Source of the DNA: Polymorphospora lycopeni | GTDB lineage: Bacteria; Actinomycetota; Actinomycetes; Mycobacteriales; Micromonosporaceae | Assembly: GCF_042237075.1 (NCBI RefSeq) | Contig: NZ_JBCGDC010000030.1 | Coordinates: 1-64,000, forward strand | Reading direction: 5' to 3' | DNA length: 64,000 bases | Shown here: positions 25,869 through 36,805 of the stretch, in pieces | Layout of the letters: each line of letters opens with the position of its first letter | Numbering within the stretch: position 1 is the first letter of the stretch | Made by a program: the position numbers and the translations under genes | The notes under the pieces: generated by a model | The model's input: the letters and a program-made list of their open reading frames with translations, nothing else | Told to the model about the DNA's origin: nothing | The model's database searches: none

Positions 25869-25912
25869 CGTACGGGCACGACTACGTCACGCCACGCGGT
25901 CGTGCCCGTACG
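25869..25912 (-). terminator. Terminator hairpin of ppdK
   Basis: Perfect 14-bp stem CGTACGGGCACGAC (25869-25882) / GTCGTGCCCGTACG (25899-25912), 16-nt loop, 11 bp after the ppdK stop on the minus strand. Confidence 0.8.
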
Positions 25913-25923
25913 CGGCCCGCGGG

Positions 25924-28650
<2,727 letters not shown>

Positions 28651-28737
28651 CAGAGCCTCCCACGTGCGCCGGGACCGACACTTAACGAAGATTCAGCCGC
28701 TCTCCGTTACCCCGGAAGTCGAGTTTCGTATCAGGGA

Positions 28738-28753
28738 ACCAATGGCCATTGGT
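28738..28753. promoter_or_regulatory. Perfect 16-bp palindrome between ppdK and the hexosaminidase gene
   Basis: ACCAATGGCCATTGGT reads the same on both strands and lies 88 bp upstream of ppdK and about 150 bp upstream of the GH20 start. It is much AT-richer than its surroundings. It is a plausible operator for an unidentified dimeric regulator. Confidence 0.45.
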
Positions 28754-28822
28754 GGGCGAAGGCTAAGCGACGCCGGGGTGACGTGGCAGCATTCGGTGAC
28801 AATTGGCACACTGGTCGGCACT

Positions 28823-28841
28823 AACCGCGATTACTGCGGTT
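28823..28841. promoter_or_regulatory. Inverted repeat AACCGC-N7-GCGGTT upstream of the hexosaminidase gene
   Basis: Perfect 6-bp arms at 28823-28828 and 28836-28841, about 62 bp before the GTG start. It is a possible operator or promoter-overlapping site. Confidence 0.35.
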
Positions 28842-28903
28842 CCTGGAAGCGTTCCCACACGCACGTCCACGCACGCACGACCACATACGCAGGGAGAACA
28901 CCC

Positions 28904-30481
28904 GTGTCGCCCGTTGCCCCCCGTCCCCGTCCCGTTCCCTCGAATGAGCTACCGACCTACGCCGATCTGGTGCCCGCACCGGTCAGCGTGGAGCCGGTCG
29001 GCGGGGAGCACTGGACCCTGACCGCCGACACGGCCGTCCACACCCACCCGGCCCCGGTCGCCGTCGCGGTCGCGGAGCACCTCGCCGCCGTGCTGCGCCG
29101 GGCGACCGGGCACCCGGTGCCGGTCGTGGCCGACGACGGCCCCGGCCAGATCCGGCTGCGCTTCGCCCGTGACGGGGTACCCGAGCACGGCGAGGGCTAC
29201 CGCCTCGACGTGACCGCCGACGGCGTCACCGTCGCCGCCCGTACGGCCGCCGGCCTGTTCCACGGCACCCAGACCCTGCGGCAACTGCTGCCCGCGCAGG
29301 TGGAGGGCGGTGCCGCCGGCCCCGGCCCGTGGACCGTGCCCGCCGGGCGGGTCGTCGACCACCCCCGGTTCGCCTACCGGGGGGCGATGCTCGACGTCGC
29401 CCGGCACTTCCGGCCGGTCGCCGACGTGCTCCGGTTCATCGACCTGATCGCCCTCTACAAGATCAACCACCTGCACCTGCACCTCACCGACGACCAGGGC
29501 TGGCGGATCGCGATCGACAACTGGCCCCTGCTCGGCGAGTACGGCGGCGCCGGCGAGGTCGGCGACGGGCCCGGCGGCCACTACAGCAAGGCCGACTACC
29601 GGCGGATCGTCGAGTACGCCGCCACCCGCGCCATCACCGTCGTCCCCGAGATCGACGTACCGGGGCACACGAACGCCGCGCTGGCCGCGTACGCCGAGCT
29701 GAGCCCGGACCGGACCTCCCCGCCGCGCTACACCGGCACCGAGGTCGGTTTCAGCGCGCTCGCCGTGCACAGCGAGACCACCTACGACTTCCTGCACGAC
29801 GTGTTCACCGAGATCGCCGCCCTCACCCCCGGCCCCTACCTGCACATCGGCGGCGACGAGGCGTTCAAGGTGCCGGCCGACGACTACGCCACCTTCATGG
29901 CCAAGACCCAGCCGCTGGTCGTCGCGACCGGCAAGACCGTGATGGGCTGGCACCAGCTCGCCGTCACCACGCACAGCCCGGGTCGGGTCGTCCAGTTCTG
30001 GGGTACGTCGGACAGCGACGACACCGTCACCGACGCCGTCCGGCGGGGTGCCCGGGTGGTGCTCTCCCCCGCCAACCGCGTCTACCTCGACATGAAGTAC
30101 GCCCCCGACACCCCGGTCGGCCACGACTGGGCCGGGCTGCTGGAGGTACGCGACGCGTACGACTGGGACCCGGGCAGCTTCCTCGCGGGGGTGCCGGAGT
30201 CGGCCGTACTCGGCGTCGAGGCCCCGCTGTGGACCGAGTCGGTCACCACGATGGCCGAGGTCGAGCTGATGCTCTTCCCCCGCCTGGCGGCGGTCGCCGA
30301 GCTGGGCTGGTCACCGGCCGGCAGCCGGGACTGGACCGGGTTCGCCCGCCGGCTGGCCGCACAGGCACCACGCTGGACCGCCGCCGGTATCACCTTCCAC
30401 CGCTCCCCGCAGATCCCCTGGCCGGCGGCCGGCGACGTTCCCTCGGCCGCCCAGGCACCGGCTCAGCCGCAGGCGACCTAG
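28904..30481 (+). CDS. GH20 beta-N-acetylhexosaminidase (intracellular)
   Basis: 525 residues from GTG 28904 with AGGGAGAACACC as ribosome site. It removes terminal GlcNAc/GalNAc from chito- or glyco-oligosaccharides. The N-terminal GH20b domain (residues about 20-150) precedes a GH20 TIM barrel: DVARHFRPVADVLRFIDLIALYKINHLHLHLTDDQGWR, VPEIDVPGHTNAALAAY, and the catalytic pair Asp318-Glu319 in HIGGDEAFK. There is no signal peptide, so it probably acts on imported oligosaccharides. The last seven codons lie inside a 24-bp tandem repeat that continues past the stop into the end of dusB. Confidence 0.93.
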   Translation: MSPVAPRPRPVPSNELPTYADLVPAPVSVEPVGGEHWTLTADTAVHTHPAPVAVAVAEHLAAVLRRATGHPVPVVADDGPGQIRLRFARDGVPEHGEGYRLDVTADGVTVAARTAAGLFHGTQTLRQLLPAQVEGGAAGPGPWTVPAGRVVDHPRFAYRGAMLDVARHFRPVADVLRFIDLIALYKINHLHLHLTDDQGWRIAIDNWPLLGEYGGAGEVGDGPGGHYSKADYRRIVEYAATRAITVVPEIDVPGHTNAALAAYAELSPDRTSPPRYTGTEVGFSALAVHSETTYDFLHDVFTEIAALTPGPYLHIGGDEAFKVPADDYATFMAKTQPLVVATGKTVMGWHQLAVTTHSPGRVVQFWGTSDSDDTVTDAVRRGARVVLSPANRVYLDMKYAPDTPVGHDWAGLLEVRDAYDWDPGSFLAGVPESAVLGVEAPLWTESVTTMAEVELMLFPRLAAVAELGWSPAGSRDWTGFARRLAAQAPRWTAAGITFHRSPQIPWPAAGDVPSAAQAPAQPQAT

Positions 30482-30547
30482 AGGGCTCAGCCCGCAGGCC
30501 ACCCAGAGGCTCAGCCGCCGGCCGTCCTTTGAGGCTCAGCCGCCGGA
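30460..30547. repeat. 24-bp tandem repeat bridging two convergent stop codons
   Basis: Units beginning GGCTCAGCC start at 30460, 30484, 30508 and 30533 (spacing 24, 24, 25). The array begins inside the last codons of the GH20 gene, covers its TAG (30479-30481) and ends within the last codons of dusB. Confidence 0.75.
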
Positions 30548-31732
30548 GTCGTCGAGTTCGGCGCCGGCCGGGACGGCGGCGCTGTCCCGGTCGGCGAGCC
30601 AGCCGTCCGGCAGGTGCACCTTGCCCGGCGAGTTGGTCCGCCCGCGCGGCTGGCCGAGGACCGCGGTCGGGAACGGCTCGGTCGGGTCGAGCCGGGCGAG
30701 GAGGTCGTCGAGTTCGGCCAGGCTGGAGATCATCGCCAGCGACCGGCGCAGCTCCGAGCCGACCGAGAACCCCTTGAGATACCAGGCCACGTGCTTGCGG
30801 AAGTCGGTGCAACCGTCGCGCTCCGGCTCCCACCGGCCGCCGAACCACTCGACCAGGAGTTCGGCGTGCCGGCGCATGATCGCCGCCACCTGGCCGAGAT
30901 CGGGCAGCACGGGCTTCGTCGCCGGGATGCCGCCGGGCACCTCCCCGACCGCGCGCCGGGCGTCGAACGCCGCCTCCAGGTCGGCGAAGAGCCACGGCCG
31001 GCCCAGGCAGCCCCGGCCGACGACCACACCGTCGGCGCCGGTGTGCGCGACCATCCGCAGCGCGTCGTCGGCCTCCCAGATGTCGCCGTTGCCGAGCACC
31101 GGCACGTCCAGCGCCTGCTTGAGGGTGCCGATCGCGTCCCAGTCGGCCGTGCCCGAGTAGCGCTGGGCGGCGGTCCGGCCGTGCAGGGCGACCGCGGCCA
31201 CCCCGGCGTCCTGGGCGGCGAGCCCGGCCTCGACGTACGTCAGGTGGTCGTCGTCGATGCCCTTGCGCATCTTGACGGTGACCGGGATTCCGGCCGGTGC
31301 CGCCGCCTCCACCGCGCCGCGCACGATCCGGGCGAAGAGCCGGTGCCGCCACGGCAGCGCCGCACCGCCGCCCCGGCGGGTGACCTTGGGTACCGGGCAG
31401 CCGAAGTTGAGGTCGACGTGGTCGGCGAGGTCGCGTTCGACCACCATCCGCACGGCCGCCGCGGTGATCTCCGGGTCGGTGCCGTAGAGCTGGAGGCTGC
31501 GCGGGCGCTCGTCGGAGCCGAACGCGATCATCCTCAGCGTCTTCGGGTTCTTCTCGACCAGCGCCCGGGTGGTGATCATCTCGCAGACGTAGATCCCGCC
31601 GCCCTGCTCACGGCAGAGGCGACGGAACGCCACGTTGGTGATGCCGGCCATCGGCGCCAGCACGACCGGCGGCCACACCTGGTGTGGCCCGAGGGTCAGC
31701 GGGCGGACGGCGGCGGGGGCGGTCGTGGTCAC
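30536..31732 (-). CDS. dusB: tRNA-dihydrouridine synthase
   Basis: 398 residues, GTG start at 31732. This FMN enzyme reduces uridines in the D-loop of tRNA with NADPH. Visible motifs are the FMN-binding VVLAPMAGITNVAFRRLC, the substrate strand RSLQLYGTDPE, and DLNFGCPVPKVTRRGGGAAL with catalytic Cys112. VKMRKGIDDDHLTYV, ALHGRTAAQRYSGTADW and GNGDIW...GVVVGRGCLGRPW follow. The C-terminal helical domain contains RKHVAWYLKGF. The length is that of actinobacterial Dus proteins. It is convergent with the GH20 gene and downstream of a strong palindrome that separates it from glyS. Confidence 0.94.
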   Translation of the reverse strand: MTTTAPAAVRPLTLGPHQVWPPVVLAPMAGITNVAFRRLCREQGGGIYVCEMITTRALVEKNPKTLRMIAFGSDERPRSLQLYGTDPEITAAAVRMVVERDLADHVDLNFGCPVPKVTRRGGGAALPWRHRLFARIVRGAVEAAAPAGIPVTVKMRKGIDDDHLTYVEAGLAAQDAGVAAVALHGRTAAQRYSGTADWDAIGTLKQALDVPVLGNGDIWEADDALRMVAHTGADGVVVGRGCLGRPWLFADLEAAFDARRAVGEVPGGIPATKPVLPDLGQVAAIMRRHAELLVEWFGGRWEPERDGCTDFRKHVAWYLKGFSVGSELRRSLAMISSLAELDDLLARLDPTEPFPTAVLGQPRGRTNSPGKVHLPDGWLADRDSAAVPAGAELDDSGG

Positions 31733-31875
31733 CGTACGAGGATTCCACGTCGCACGCCCGACGACGAACCGGGCCGCCCCGGCCGAACTGGTCCGCCGGT
31801 GCCCGCCGGCCAGGGTGCTCCGCCGCCCGGCGGGGGTGGTCCCACCGCCCGCCTGGGGGCCGGGGCCGGGTCACT

Positions 31876-31933
31876 GTCGTGGCCCACAGCGAATTCGCTG
31901 TTCTCACACTGAATTCGCTGTGGGCCGCACGAC
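31876..31933 (-). terminator. Long palindrome with two EcoRI sites between glyS and dusB
   Basis: Perfect 16-bp arms GGCCCACAGCGAATTC (31881-31896) and GAATTCGCTGTGGGCC (31911-31926) with a 14-nt loop, extended outward by GTCGT / ACGAC with a small bulge. The rest of the 295-bp dusB-glyS gap is G/C low-complexity. It lies 95 bp downstream of the glyS stop and probably ends that transcript, or it may regulate dusB. Confidence 0.6.
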
Positions 31934-32027
31934 CACCACTCCGTCGCCGGCAGCGCCGCCGGCCGGCGGCACGAAGCGCCGTGAGCCGGGCGGCGGCACG
32001 GACCGGCCTCAGCCCGGCCGGCGCGGG

Positions 32028-33407
32028 TCAGCAGCCGGGAAGGCGGTCGAGCAGGTAGCGCTCGACCTGGTCCAGGGACACCCGCTCCTGGGTCATCGTG
32101 TCGCGGTCGCGGACGGTGACGGCGTTGTCGTCGAGGGTCTCGAAGTCGACGGTGACGCAGAACGGGGTACCGATCTCGTCCTGCCGGCGGTAGCGGCGGC
32201 CGATCGCCTGCGAGTCGTCGAACTCCACCACCCAGCGCTTGCGCAGCGTCGTGCTCAGGTCGCGGGCCTTCGGCGACAGGTCGGGGTTACGCGACAGCGG
32301 CAGTACGGCGACCTTGACCGGCGCCAGCCGGGGGTCGAAGCGCATCACGGTCCGCTTGTCGACGCCGCCCTTGGTGTTCGGCGCCTCGTCCTCGTCGTAC
32401 GCCTCGAGCAGGAACGCCAGCACGGCCCGGGTGAGGCCGGCGGCCGGCTCGATGACGTACGGCACCCAACGCTCCTGCTTCTCCTGGTCGAAGTACGACA
32501 GGTCGACGCCGGAGTGCTTGCTGTGCGTGGTGAGGTCGAAGTCGGTCCGGTTGGCGATGCCCTCCAGTTCGGAGAACTCGGTGCCGCCGAAGAGGAAGCG
32601 GTATTCGATGTCGACGGTCCGCTTCGAATAGTGCGACAGCTTCTCCTTCGGGTGCTCGTAGAACCGCAGGTTCGACTCGCTCAACCCGAGGTCGAGATAC
32701 CAGTTCCAACGTTCCTGGAGCCAGTATTCGTGCCACTGCTCGTCGGATCCGGGCTCGACGAAGAACTCCATCTCCATCTGCTCGAATTCGCGGGTGCGGA
32801 AGATGAAGTTGCCCGGCGTGATCTCGTTGCGGAACGACTTGCCGACCTGGGCGATACCGAACGGCGGCTTCTTGCGGGCCGCGGTGGCGACGTTGTTGTA
32901 GTTGACGAAGATGCCCTGTGCCGTCTCCGGCCGCAGGTAGTGCAGGCCCTCTTCGCTCTCCACCGGACCGAGGTAGGTCTTCATCAGCCCGTTGAACATC
33001 CGCGGCTCGGTGAAGGTGCCCTTGTTGCCGCAGTTCGGGCAGTTCAGTTCGGCGAGCCCGGCCGGCGGCCGGCCCTGCCTGGCCTCGTACGCCTCTTCGA
33101 GGTGGTCGGCGCGGAACCGCTTGTGGCAGGACTGGCACTCGGTCAGCGGGTCGACGAACGCGTCGAGGTGCCCGGAGGCGGCCCACACGTCGCGGGACAG
33201 GATCACCGCGGAGTCGAGCCCGACGATGTCGTCACGCTGCTGCACCATCGTCTTCCACCACTGCCGGCGGACGTTCTCCTTGAGTTCGACACCGAGCGGG
33301 CCGTAGTCCCACGCCGATCGGGTGCCTCCGTAGATCTCGCTGGAGGGAAAGACGAAACCCCGGCGCTTGGCGAGGCTGACGATGGCGTCGATACGGTCGG
33401 CTGGCAT
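32028..33407 (-). CDS. glyS: Glycine--tRNA ligase (dimeric type)
   Basis: 459 residues from ATG 33407, with a near-perfect GTAGGAGGAACC site. It charges tRNA-Gly. The class II core begins RRGFVFPSSEIYGGTRSAWDYGPLGVELKENVRRQWW. A zinc ribbon follows (CQSC at 91-94, CPNC at 123-126), then RPETAQGIFVNYNNV, motif 2 FRNEITPGNFIFRTREFEQMEMEFF, and motif 3 region VIEPAAGLTRAVLAFLLEAY. The anticodon-binding domain closes the protein. A much longer upstream frame (to 34295) overlaps another gene and is discarded. Co-location with SmtB/Zur genes nearby recalls the mycobacterial order. Confidence 0.97.
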   Translation of the reverse strand: MPADRIDAIVSLAKRRGFVFPSSEIYGGTRSAWDYGPLGVELKENVRRQWWKTMVQQRDDIVGLDSAVILSRDVWAASGHLDAFVDPLTECQSCHKRFRADHLEEAYEARQGRPPAGLAELNCPNCGNKGTFTEPRMFNGLMKTYLGPVESEEGLHYLRPETAQGIFVNYNNVATAARKKPPFGIAQVGKSFRNEITPGNFIFRTREFEQMEMEFFVEPGSDEQWHEYWLQERWNWYLDLGLSESNLRFYEHPKEKLSHYSKRTVDIEYRFLFGGTEFSELEGIANRTDFDLTTHSKHSGVDLSYFDQEKQERWVPYVIEPAAGLTRAVLAFLLEAYDEDEAPNTKGGVDKRTVMRFDPRLAPVKVAVLPLSRNPDLSPKARDLSTTLRKRWVVEFDDSQAIGRRYRRQDEIGTPFCVTVDFETLDDNAVTVRDRDTMTQERVSLDQVERYLLDRLPGC

Positions 33408-33538
33408 GGTTCCTCCTACGCCGGCTGGCGGCCGGCGGGGACGTGGCACGACTAGGTGCGGGACGGTTCTGTTCGGGCGACGGTTCCGTTGGACAACGGA
33501 TCTGCCGGTGCCGCGGTTATCGGCGCGGCCCACCGAGA

Positions 33539-34096
33539 TTACTGGCCGATGCCGCAGACCTCGAATTCGCCCGTACCGGTGTTCTGCGCCAGCGACACCC
33601 ACACCCGGCCGCTGCCGCCCTCGGCATAGGTGACGTCGACCGGCACCTCGAGTTCGTCGGTGATCTCCAGGTCGCCGACCTGGTAGTTGGTCAGCCTGGG
33701 TTCGGTGGCGAGCCGGGTGCGGAACCGCAGGATCGGCTCGCGCTGCTGCTCCCGCCGGCACAGCAGCGAGTAGGCCCGGTCGTAGTCCCCGTCGGTGACG
33801 GCGTCGAAGTAGTCGCCGACGACGGCGCCGGCCTGCTCGTTGAGCGCCTGCGTGCCGCTGACCGCCAGTCCCACGAACGCCACCGCGCCGCCGCCGCAGC
33901 ACAGTGCCACGGCGAGCGCGGCGGCACCGAGACCCCACCACAGCCGGGCGGTCCGCCCCTCGGTCGGTGGCGCGGCGAACGGCGGCGCGACGCCGGGACC
34001 CGCCGGTGCCGCCCCGCCGGGAGGCACGGTCGATCCACCCTGACCAGCGGGTACGGCGTACGGCAGCGGCGGGCCCGCCGGTCCGGGAGTGGTCAT
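33539..34096 (-). CDS. Proline/glycine-rich single-pass membrane protein, unknown function
   Basis: 185 residues from ATG 34096. Residues 1-45 are cytosolic and rich in Pro/Gly/Ala (PPGGAAPAGPGVAPPF). One transmembrane helix follows (LWWGLGAAALAVALCCGGGAVAFVGLAV), then an exported domain of about 110 residues with YFDAVTDGDYDRAYSLLCRREQQREP, the pattern of small DUF4878/NTF2-like lumazine-fold domains. A conserved Cys pair (LLCRR and EVCGIG) may form a disulfide. It is 131 bp upstream of glyS on the same strand. Function unknown. Confidence 0.7.
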   Translation of the reverse strand: MTTPGPAGPPLPYAVPAGQGGSTVPPGGAAPAGPGVAPPFAAPPTEGRTARLWWGLGAAALAVALCCGGGAVAFVGLAVSGTQALNEQAGAVVGDYFDAVTDGDYDRAYSLLCRREQQREPILRFRTRLATEPRLTNYQVGDLEITDELEVPVDVTYAEGGSGRVWVSLAQNTGTGEFEVCGIGQ

Positions 34097-34158
34097 GACA
34101 GCAAGGGTAATGCCCGTGCGCGCGCCCGGTGTGGCACGGCCGGTGCCGCCGACCCGCT

Positions 34159-34500
34159 TCAGCGGCCGGGGTTCGCGGCCCGGTCGCTCGTGCCGACCAC
34201 GACCTCGCCGCCCGGGGCGGCGGTGGCCAGCGACTCGTACGCCGACGGCTCGTCGACCGACTCGGCCAGCAGCGGAATCGCGGTGATCTTGACATCGAAG
34301 TCGCCGAGGGCGCGACGGTACGCCCCGACCGACTCCCATTCGGTGAGCAGGCTCCAGTACGTGGGGTCGTCGAGGGCGCGGACGAGTTCGCCGCGCCGGT
34401 ATCCGGGCCGGCGGGCGAGGGCGGCCAGGGCGGCGTGGGCCCGGTCGGCGAACGTCCCGGCGCCGTCCTCGTCGACGACGAAGCGGTTCAGCACCAGCAA
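34159..34500 (-). CDS. Antibiotic biosynthesis monooxygenase (ABM)-domain protein
   Basis: 113 residues. The frame opens with TTG at 34500, preceded by GAGGAGG at 8 bases, so TTG is probably used. The sequence (LVLNRFVVDEDGAGTFADRAHAALAALARRPGYRRGELVRALDDPTYWSLLTEWESVGAYRRAL) is a dimeric ferredoxin-like ABM fold, with the central WESVGAYRRAL typical of the family. Members range from quinone-forming monooxygenases to heme-degrading enzymes; this one cannot be placed further. It is divergent from the small membrane protein at 34521, with only about 20 bp between starts. Confidence 0.8.
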   Translation of the reverse strand: MLVLNRFVVDEDGAGTFADRAHAALAALARRPGYRRGELVRALDDPTYWSLLTEWESVGAYRRALGDFDVKITAIPLLAESVDEPSAYESLATAAPGGEVVVGTSDRAANPGR

Positions 34501-34520
34501 GATGTCAGCCTCCTCGTAGC

Positions 34521-34787
34521 ATGTGTCGGATGCAGCCTACGCACCGCGGCGTGCCCGCCCGACTCGCCCGGATCAATCCGACGGCGGCCTTCCTGGCGGC
34601 GCTGGCGCTCATGCTGGTCGGGCTTCTCGCGCCGGGCATCATCGGCGGCGGCATCCTGCTGGTGCTGGCCGCCGCCCTGGTGGCGCTGCTGGTCCTGACC
34701 TGGCCGATCCAGCCGCCGGGCACCCGCGTCCTCCGTCTGGCCGCCATAGCCCTGCTCCTGGCGGCAGCCCTCCTGAAGATCCTCTAA
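34521..34787 (+). CDS. Small two-helix membrane protein (DUF6703-like)
   Basis: 88 residues (MCRMQPTHRGVPARLARINP); an alternative ATG at 34530 would give 85. Neither start has a clear ribosome site, so it may be leaderless. Two or three hydrophobic stretches (TAAFLAALALMLVGLLAPGIIGGGILLVLAAALVALLVL and LAAIALLLAAALLKIL) indicate a small integral membrane protein of the kind conserved across actinobacteria. Its upstream DNA is shared with the ABM gene. A dispersed palindrome follows its stop by 6 bp. Function unknown. Confidence 0.65.
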   Translation: MCRMQPTHRGVPARLARINPTAAFLAALALMLVGLLAPGIIGGGILLVLAAALVALLVLTWPIQPPGTRVLRLAAIALLLAAALLKIL

Positions 34788-34793
34788 TCCCGG

Positions 34794-34869
34794 TGATCCG
34801 CGTGATCAGGGACCGAGTCGCGCGTGTCGCCGGCGCGCCGGCCGTCTAGCTCCCTGATCACGACGATCA
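34794..34869. repeat. Dispersed GTGATCAGGGA palindrome, copy 2
   Basis: Arms TGATCCGCGTGATCAGGGA (34794-34812) and TCCCTGATCACGACGATCA (34851-34869) pair apart from two central mismatches. The interior has GTCGCGCGTGTCGCCGGC, nearly identical to copy 1. Confidence 0.75.
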
Positions 34870-34907
34870 AGGGCGGGCCGGGCGGCCGTATGCACCCATG
34901 CGTTTTT

Positions 34908-34926
34908 GACAATCATTCTCATTGTC
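34908..34926. promoter_or_regulatory. Probable Zur box upstream of znuA
   Basis: GACAATCATTCTCATTGTC has outer arms GACAAT/ATTGTC and a core AATCATTCTCATT one base from the AATGATT-TCATT pattern of Zur/Fur boxes. It ends 14 bp before the znuA start, and a Zur gene lies in the same locus. Zinc-dependent repression of znuACB is a strong inference. Confidence 0.75.
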
Positions 34927-34940
34927 GTGAGAGTTGGGGC

Positions 34941-35963
34941 ATGTTTGCACGCTCCACCCCCCGTATCGCCGCCACCTGCGCCGCCGCCCTGCTCGTGCTG
35001 GGCGGGGCTGCCGCGTGCGGCGACGACTCGTCGGCCGGTGCCGACGGCAACCGGATCGACGTCGTCGCCGCCTTCTATCCGCTCCAGTTCGTCGCCGAGC
35101 GGGTCGGCGGCGACGCCGTCGCCGTCACCAACCTCGTCAAGCCCGGCGCCGAGTCGCACGACCTCGAACTCAACCCGCAGCAGGTCGGTCAGCTCACCGA
35201 CGCCAAGCTGGTGATCTATCTCAAGGGCTTCCAGCCCGCCGTCGACGAGGCGGTGACCCAGCAGGCGGGCGACCGGGCCTTCGACGTCGCGACCGCCGTA
35301 CCGCTGCTCGACGCCGCCGCCGGCGGCCACGACCACGACCACGAGGGCGAGGACGGGCACGACGACCACGACCACGGCCACGGGGACGAGGCGAGCCCCG
35401 AGCCGCCGGCCGCCGAGGAGGACGGGCACGACCACGACAGCGGAGGCAAGGACCTGCACTTCTGGCTCGACCCGAGCCGGCTGGCCACCGTCGCCGACGA
35501 GTTCGCCAAGCGGCTCGGCGCGGCCGACGCCGACCGGGCCGCCGACTACACCGCCCGCGCCCAGGCGCTGCGCACCGAGTTGACCGCCCTGGACCAGGAG
35601 TACGAGCAGGGCCTGGCGACCTGCCAGCGCCGGGAACTGGTGACCAGTCACAGCGCGTTCGGCTACCTCGCCGACCGTTACAAGCTGGAGCAGATCGGCA
35701 TCACCGGTCTCACCCCGGAGGACGAGCCGTCGCCGCAGCGGCTGGCCGAGGTGACCGAGGAGGCCAAGCTCCACGGCGCCACCACGATCTTCTTCGAGAC
35801 GCTGGTCAGTCCCAAGGTCGCCGAGACGATCGCCCGCGAGGTCGGGGCACAGACGGCGGTCCTCGACCCGCTCGAAGGCCTCCAGGCCGGCAGCACCGGC
35901 GACTACCTGTCGGTGATGCGCACCAACCTGGCCACCCTCAAGCCCGCCCTCGGCTGCTCGTGA
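34941..35963 (+). CDS. znuA: Zinc ABC transporter substrate-binding lipoprotein
   Basis: 340 residues from ATG 34941. A lipoprotein signal ends at GGAAACGDD-type lipobox (LGGAAAC). The cluster A-I metal-binding fold is clear: VVAAFYPLQFVAERVGGD, KPGAESHDLELNPQQV (first His ligand), HFWLDPSRLATVADEF, SHSAFGYLADRYKLEQIGI, and the C-terminal ETLVSPKVAETIAREVG. A His/Asp-rich loop (GGHDHDHEGEDGHDDHDHGHG, then GHDHDSGG) near residues 128-170 is the zinc-gathering loop of ZnuA/AdcA proteins. It captures zinc outside the cell. The upstream Zur box and the downstream ATPase, permease and Zur genes support the zinc assignment over manganese. Confidence 0.94.
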   Translation: MFARSTPRIAATCAAALLVLGGAAACGDDSSAGADGNRIDVVAAFYPLQFVAERVGGDAVAVTNLVKPGAESHDLELNPQQVGQLTDAKLVIYLKGFQPAVDEAVTQQAGDRAFDVATAVPLLDAAAGGHDHDHEGEDGHDDHDHGHGDEASPEPPAAEEDGHDHDSGGKDLHFWLDPSRLATVADEFAKRLGAADADRAADYTARAQALRTELTALDQEYEQGLATCQRRELVTSHSAFGYLADRYKLEQIGITGLTPEDEPSPQRLAEVTEEAKLHGATTIFFETLVSPKVAETIAREVGAQTAVLDPLEGLQAGSTGDYLSVMRTNLATLKPALGCS

Positions 35964-36037
35964 CACCTGGACCGACCAGCCCGGCCACCCTCGACCCGCG
36001 CCACCGGGTACGGCCGGACGCACCGTACGGTGGTGCG

Positions 36038-36805
36038 GTGAGCACGGCGGTTGTCGACGTCCGGCACGGGGTGGTCGCCTACGACGGCCGCCCCGTGCTG
36101 CGGGACGTCTCCCTGACGGTGGCCCCCGGCGAGGTGGTCGCCATCCTCGGCGCCAACGGGTCGGGCAAGTCCACCCTGGTCCGCGCCATCCTCGGCCTGG
36201 TGCCGCTGACGGGCGGCACGGTCGACCTCTTCGGTACGCCGCTGCGCCGGTTCCGGCAGTGGCGGCGGATCGGCTACGTGCCGCAGCGGATCGGGGCGGG
36301 CAGCGGCGTACCGGCCACGGTCGGCGAGGTCGTCGCCTCCGGCCGGCTGGCCCGTCGGGGCGTACTGCGGCCGGCCGGGGCCGCCGACCGCCGGGCGGTG
36401 ACGGCGGCGCTGACCGCGGTCGGGCTCGCCGAGCGGGCCGGTGACCCGGTCGCCACCCTCTCCGGCGGGCAGCAACAGCGCACCCTGATCGCCCGCGCGC
36501 TGGCCGGCGAGCCCGAGGCACTGGTCCTCGACGAGCCGACCGCCGGGGTCGACGCGGCCAGCCAGGAGGCGTTCGCCGAGGCACTGCGCGGATTCAACGC
36601 CGGTGGCGGGACCGTGCTGCTGGTCGCCCACGAACTGGGGCCGCTGCACCCGCTGGTCGGCCGGGCGGTCGTCGTACACGACGGTGGGATCGCGCACGAC
36701 GGGCCGGTGCCGGCGCCGGCCGGACACCACGCGGTACCCGGCCACGACCACGTGCATCCGCACGCCGACGAGGAGCCGCCGACGGCCGGGACGTGGGGAC
36801 GATGA
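36038..36805 (+). CDS. znuC: Zinc ABC transporter ATP-binding protein
   Basis: 255 residues from GTG 36038, 74 bp after znuA. Walker A GANGSGKST (38-46), signature LSGGQQQR, Walker B ALVLDEPTAGVD and switch His in VAHELGPL are all intact. The C-terminus is His-rich (GHHAVPGHDHVHPHADEE), a feature of zinc-importer ATPases that may sense or buffer metal. Its stop overlaps the permease start (ATGA). A longer frame upstream in this phase overlaps znuA and is a shadow. Confidence 0.92.
   Translation: MSTAVVDVRHGVVAYDGRPVLRDVSLTVAPGEVVAILGANGSGKSTLVRAILGLVPLTGGTVDLFGTPLRRFRQWRRIGYVPQRIGAGSGVPATVGEVVASGRLARRGVLRPAGAADRRAVTAALTAVGLAERAGDPVATLSGGQQQRTLIARALAGEPEALVLDEPTAGVDAASQEAFAEALRGFNAGGGTVLLVAHELGPLHPLVGRAVVVHDGGIAHDGPVPAPAGHHAVPGHDHVHPHADEEPPTAGTWGR

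Noticed and set aside
28810..28826. Possible DasR site before the hexosaminidase gene (ACTGGTC...)
   Set aside because: Only the left half resembles the known ACTGGTCTAGACCA-type site; the right half (CACTAACC) does not pair well.
33408..33538. Possible T-box leader for glyS
   Set aside because: The upstream strand has CCGTTG-GA-CAACGG and GC hairpins but no TGG-ACC-GCG antiterminator block or specifier loop that I could identify.
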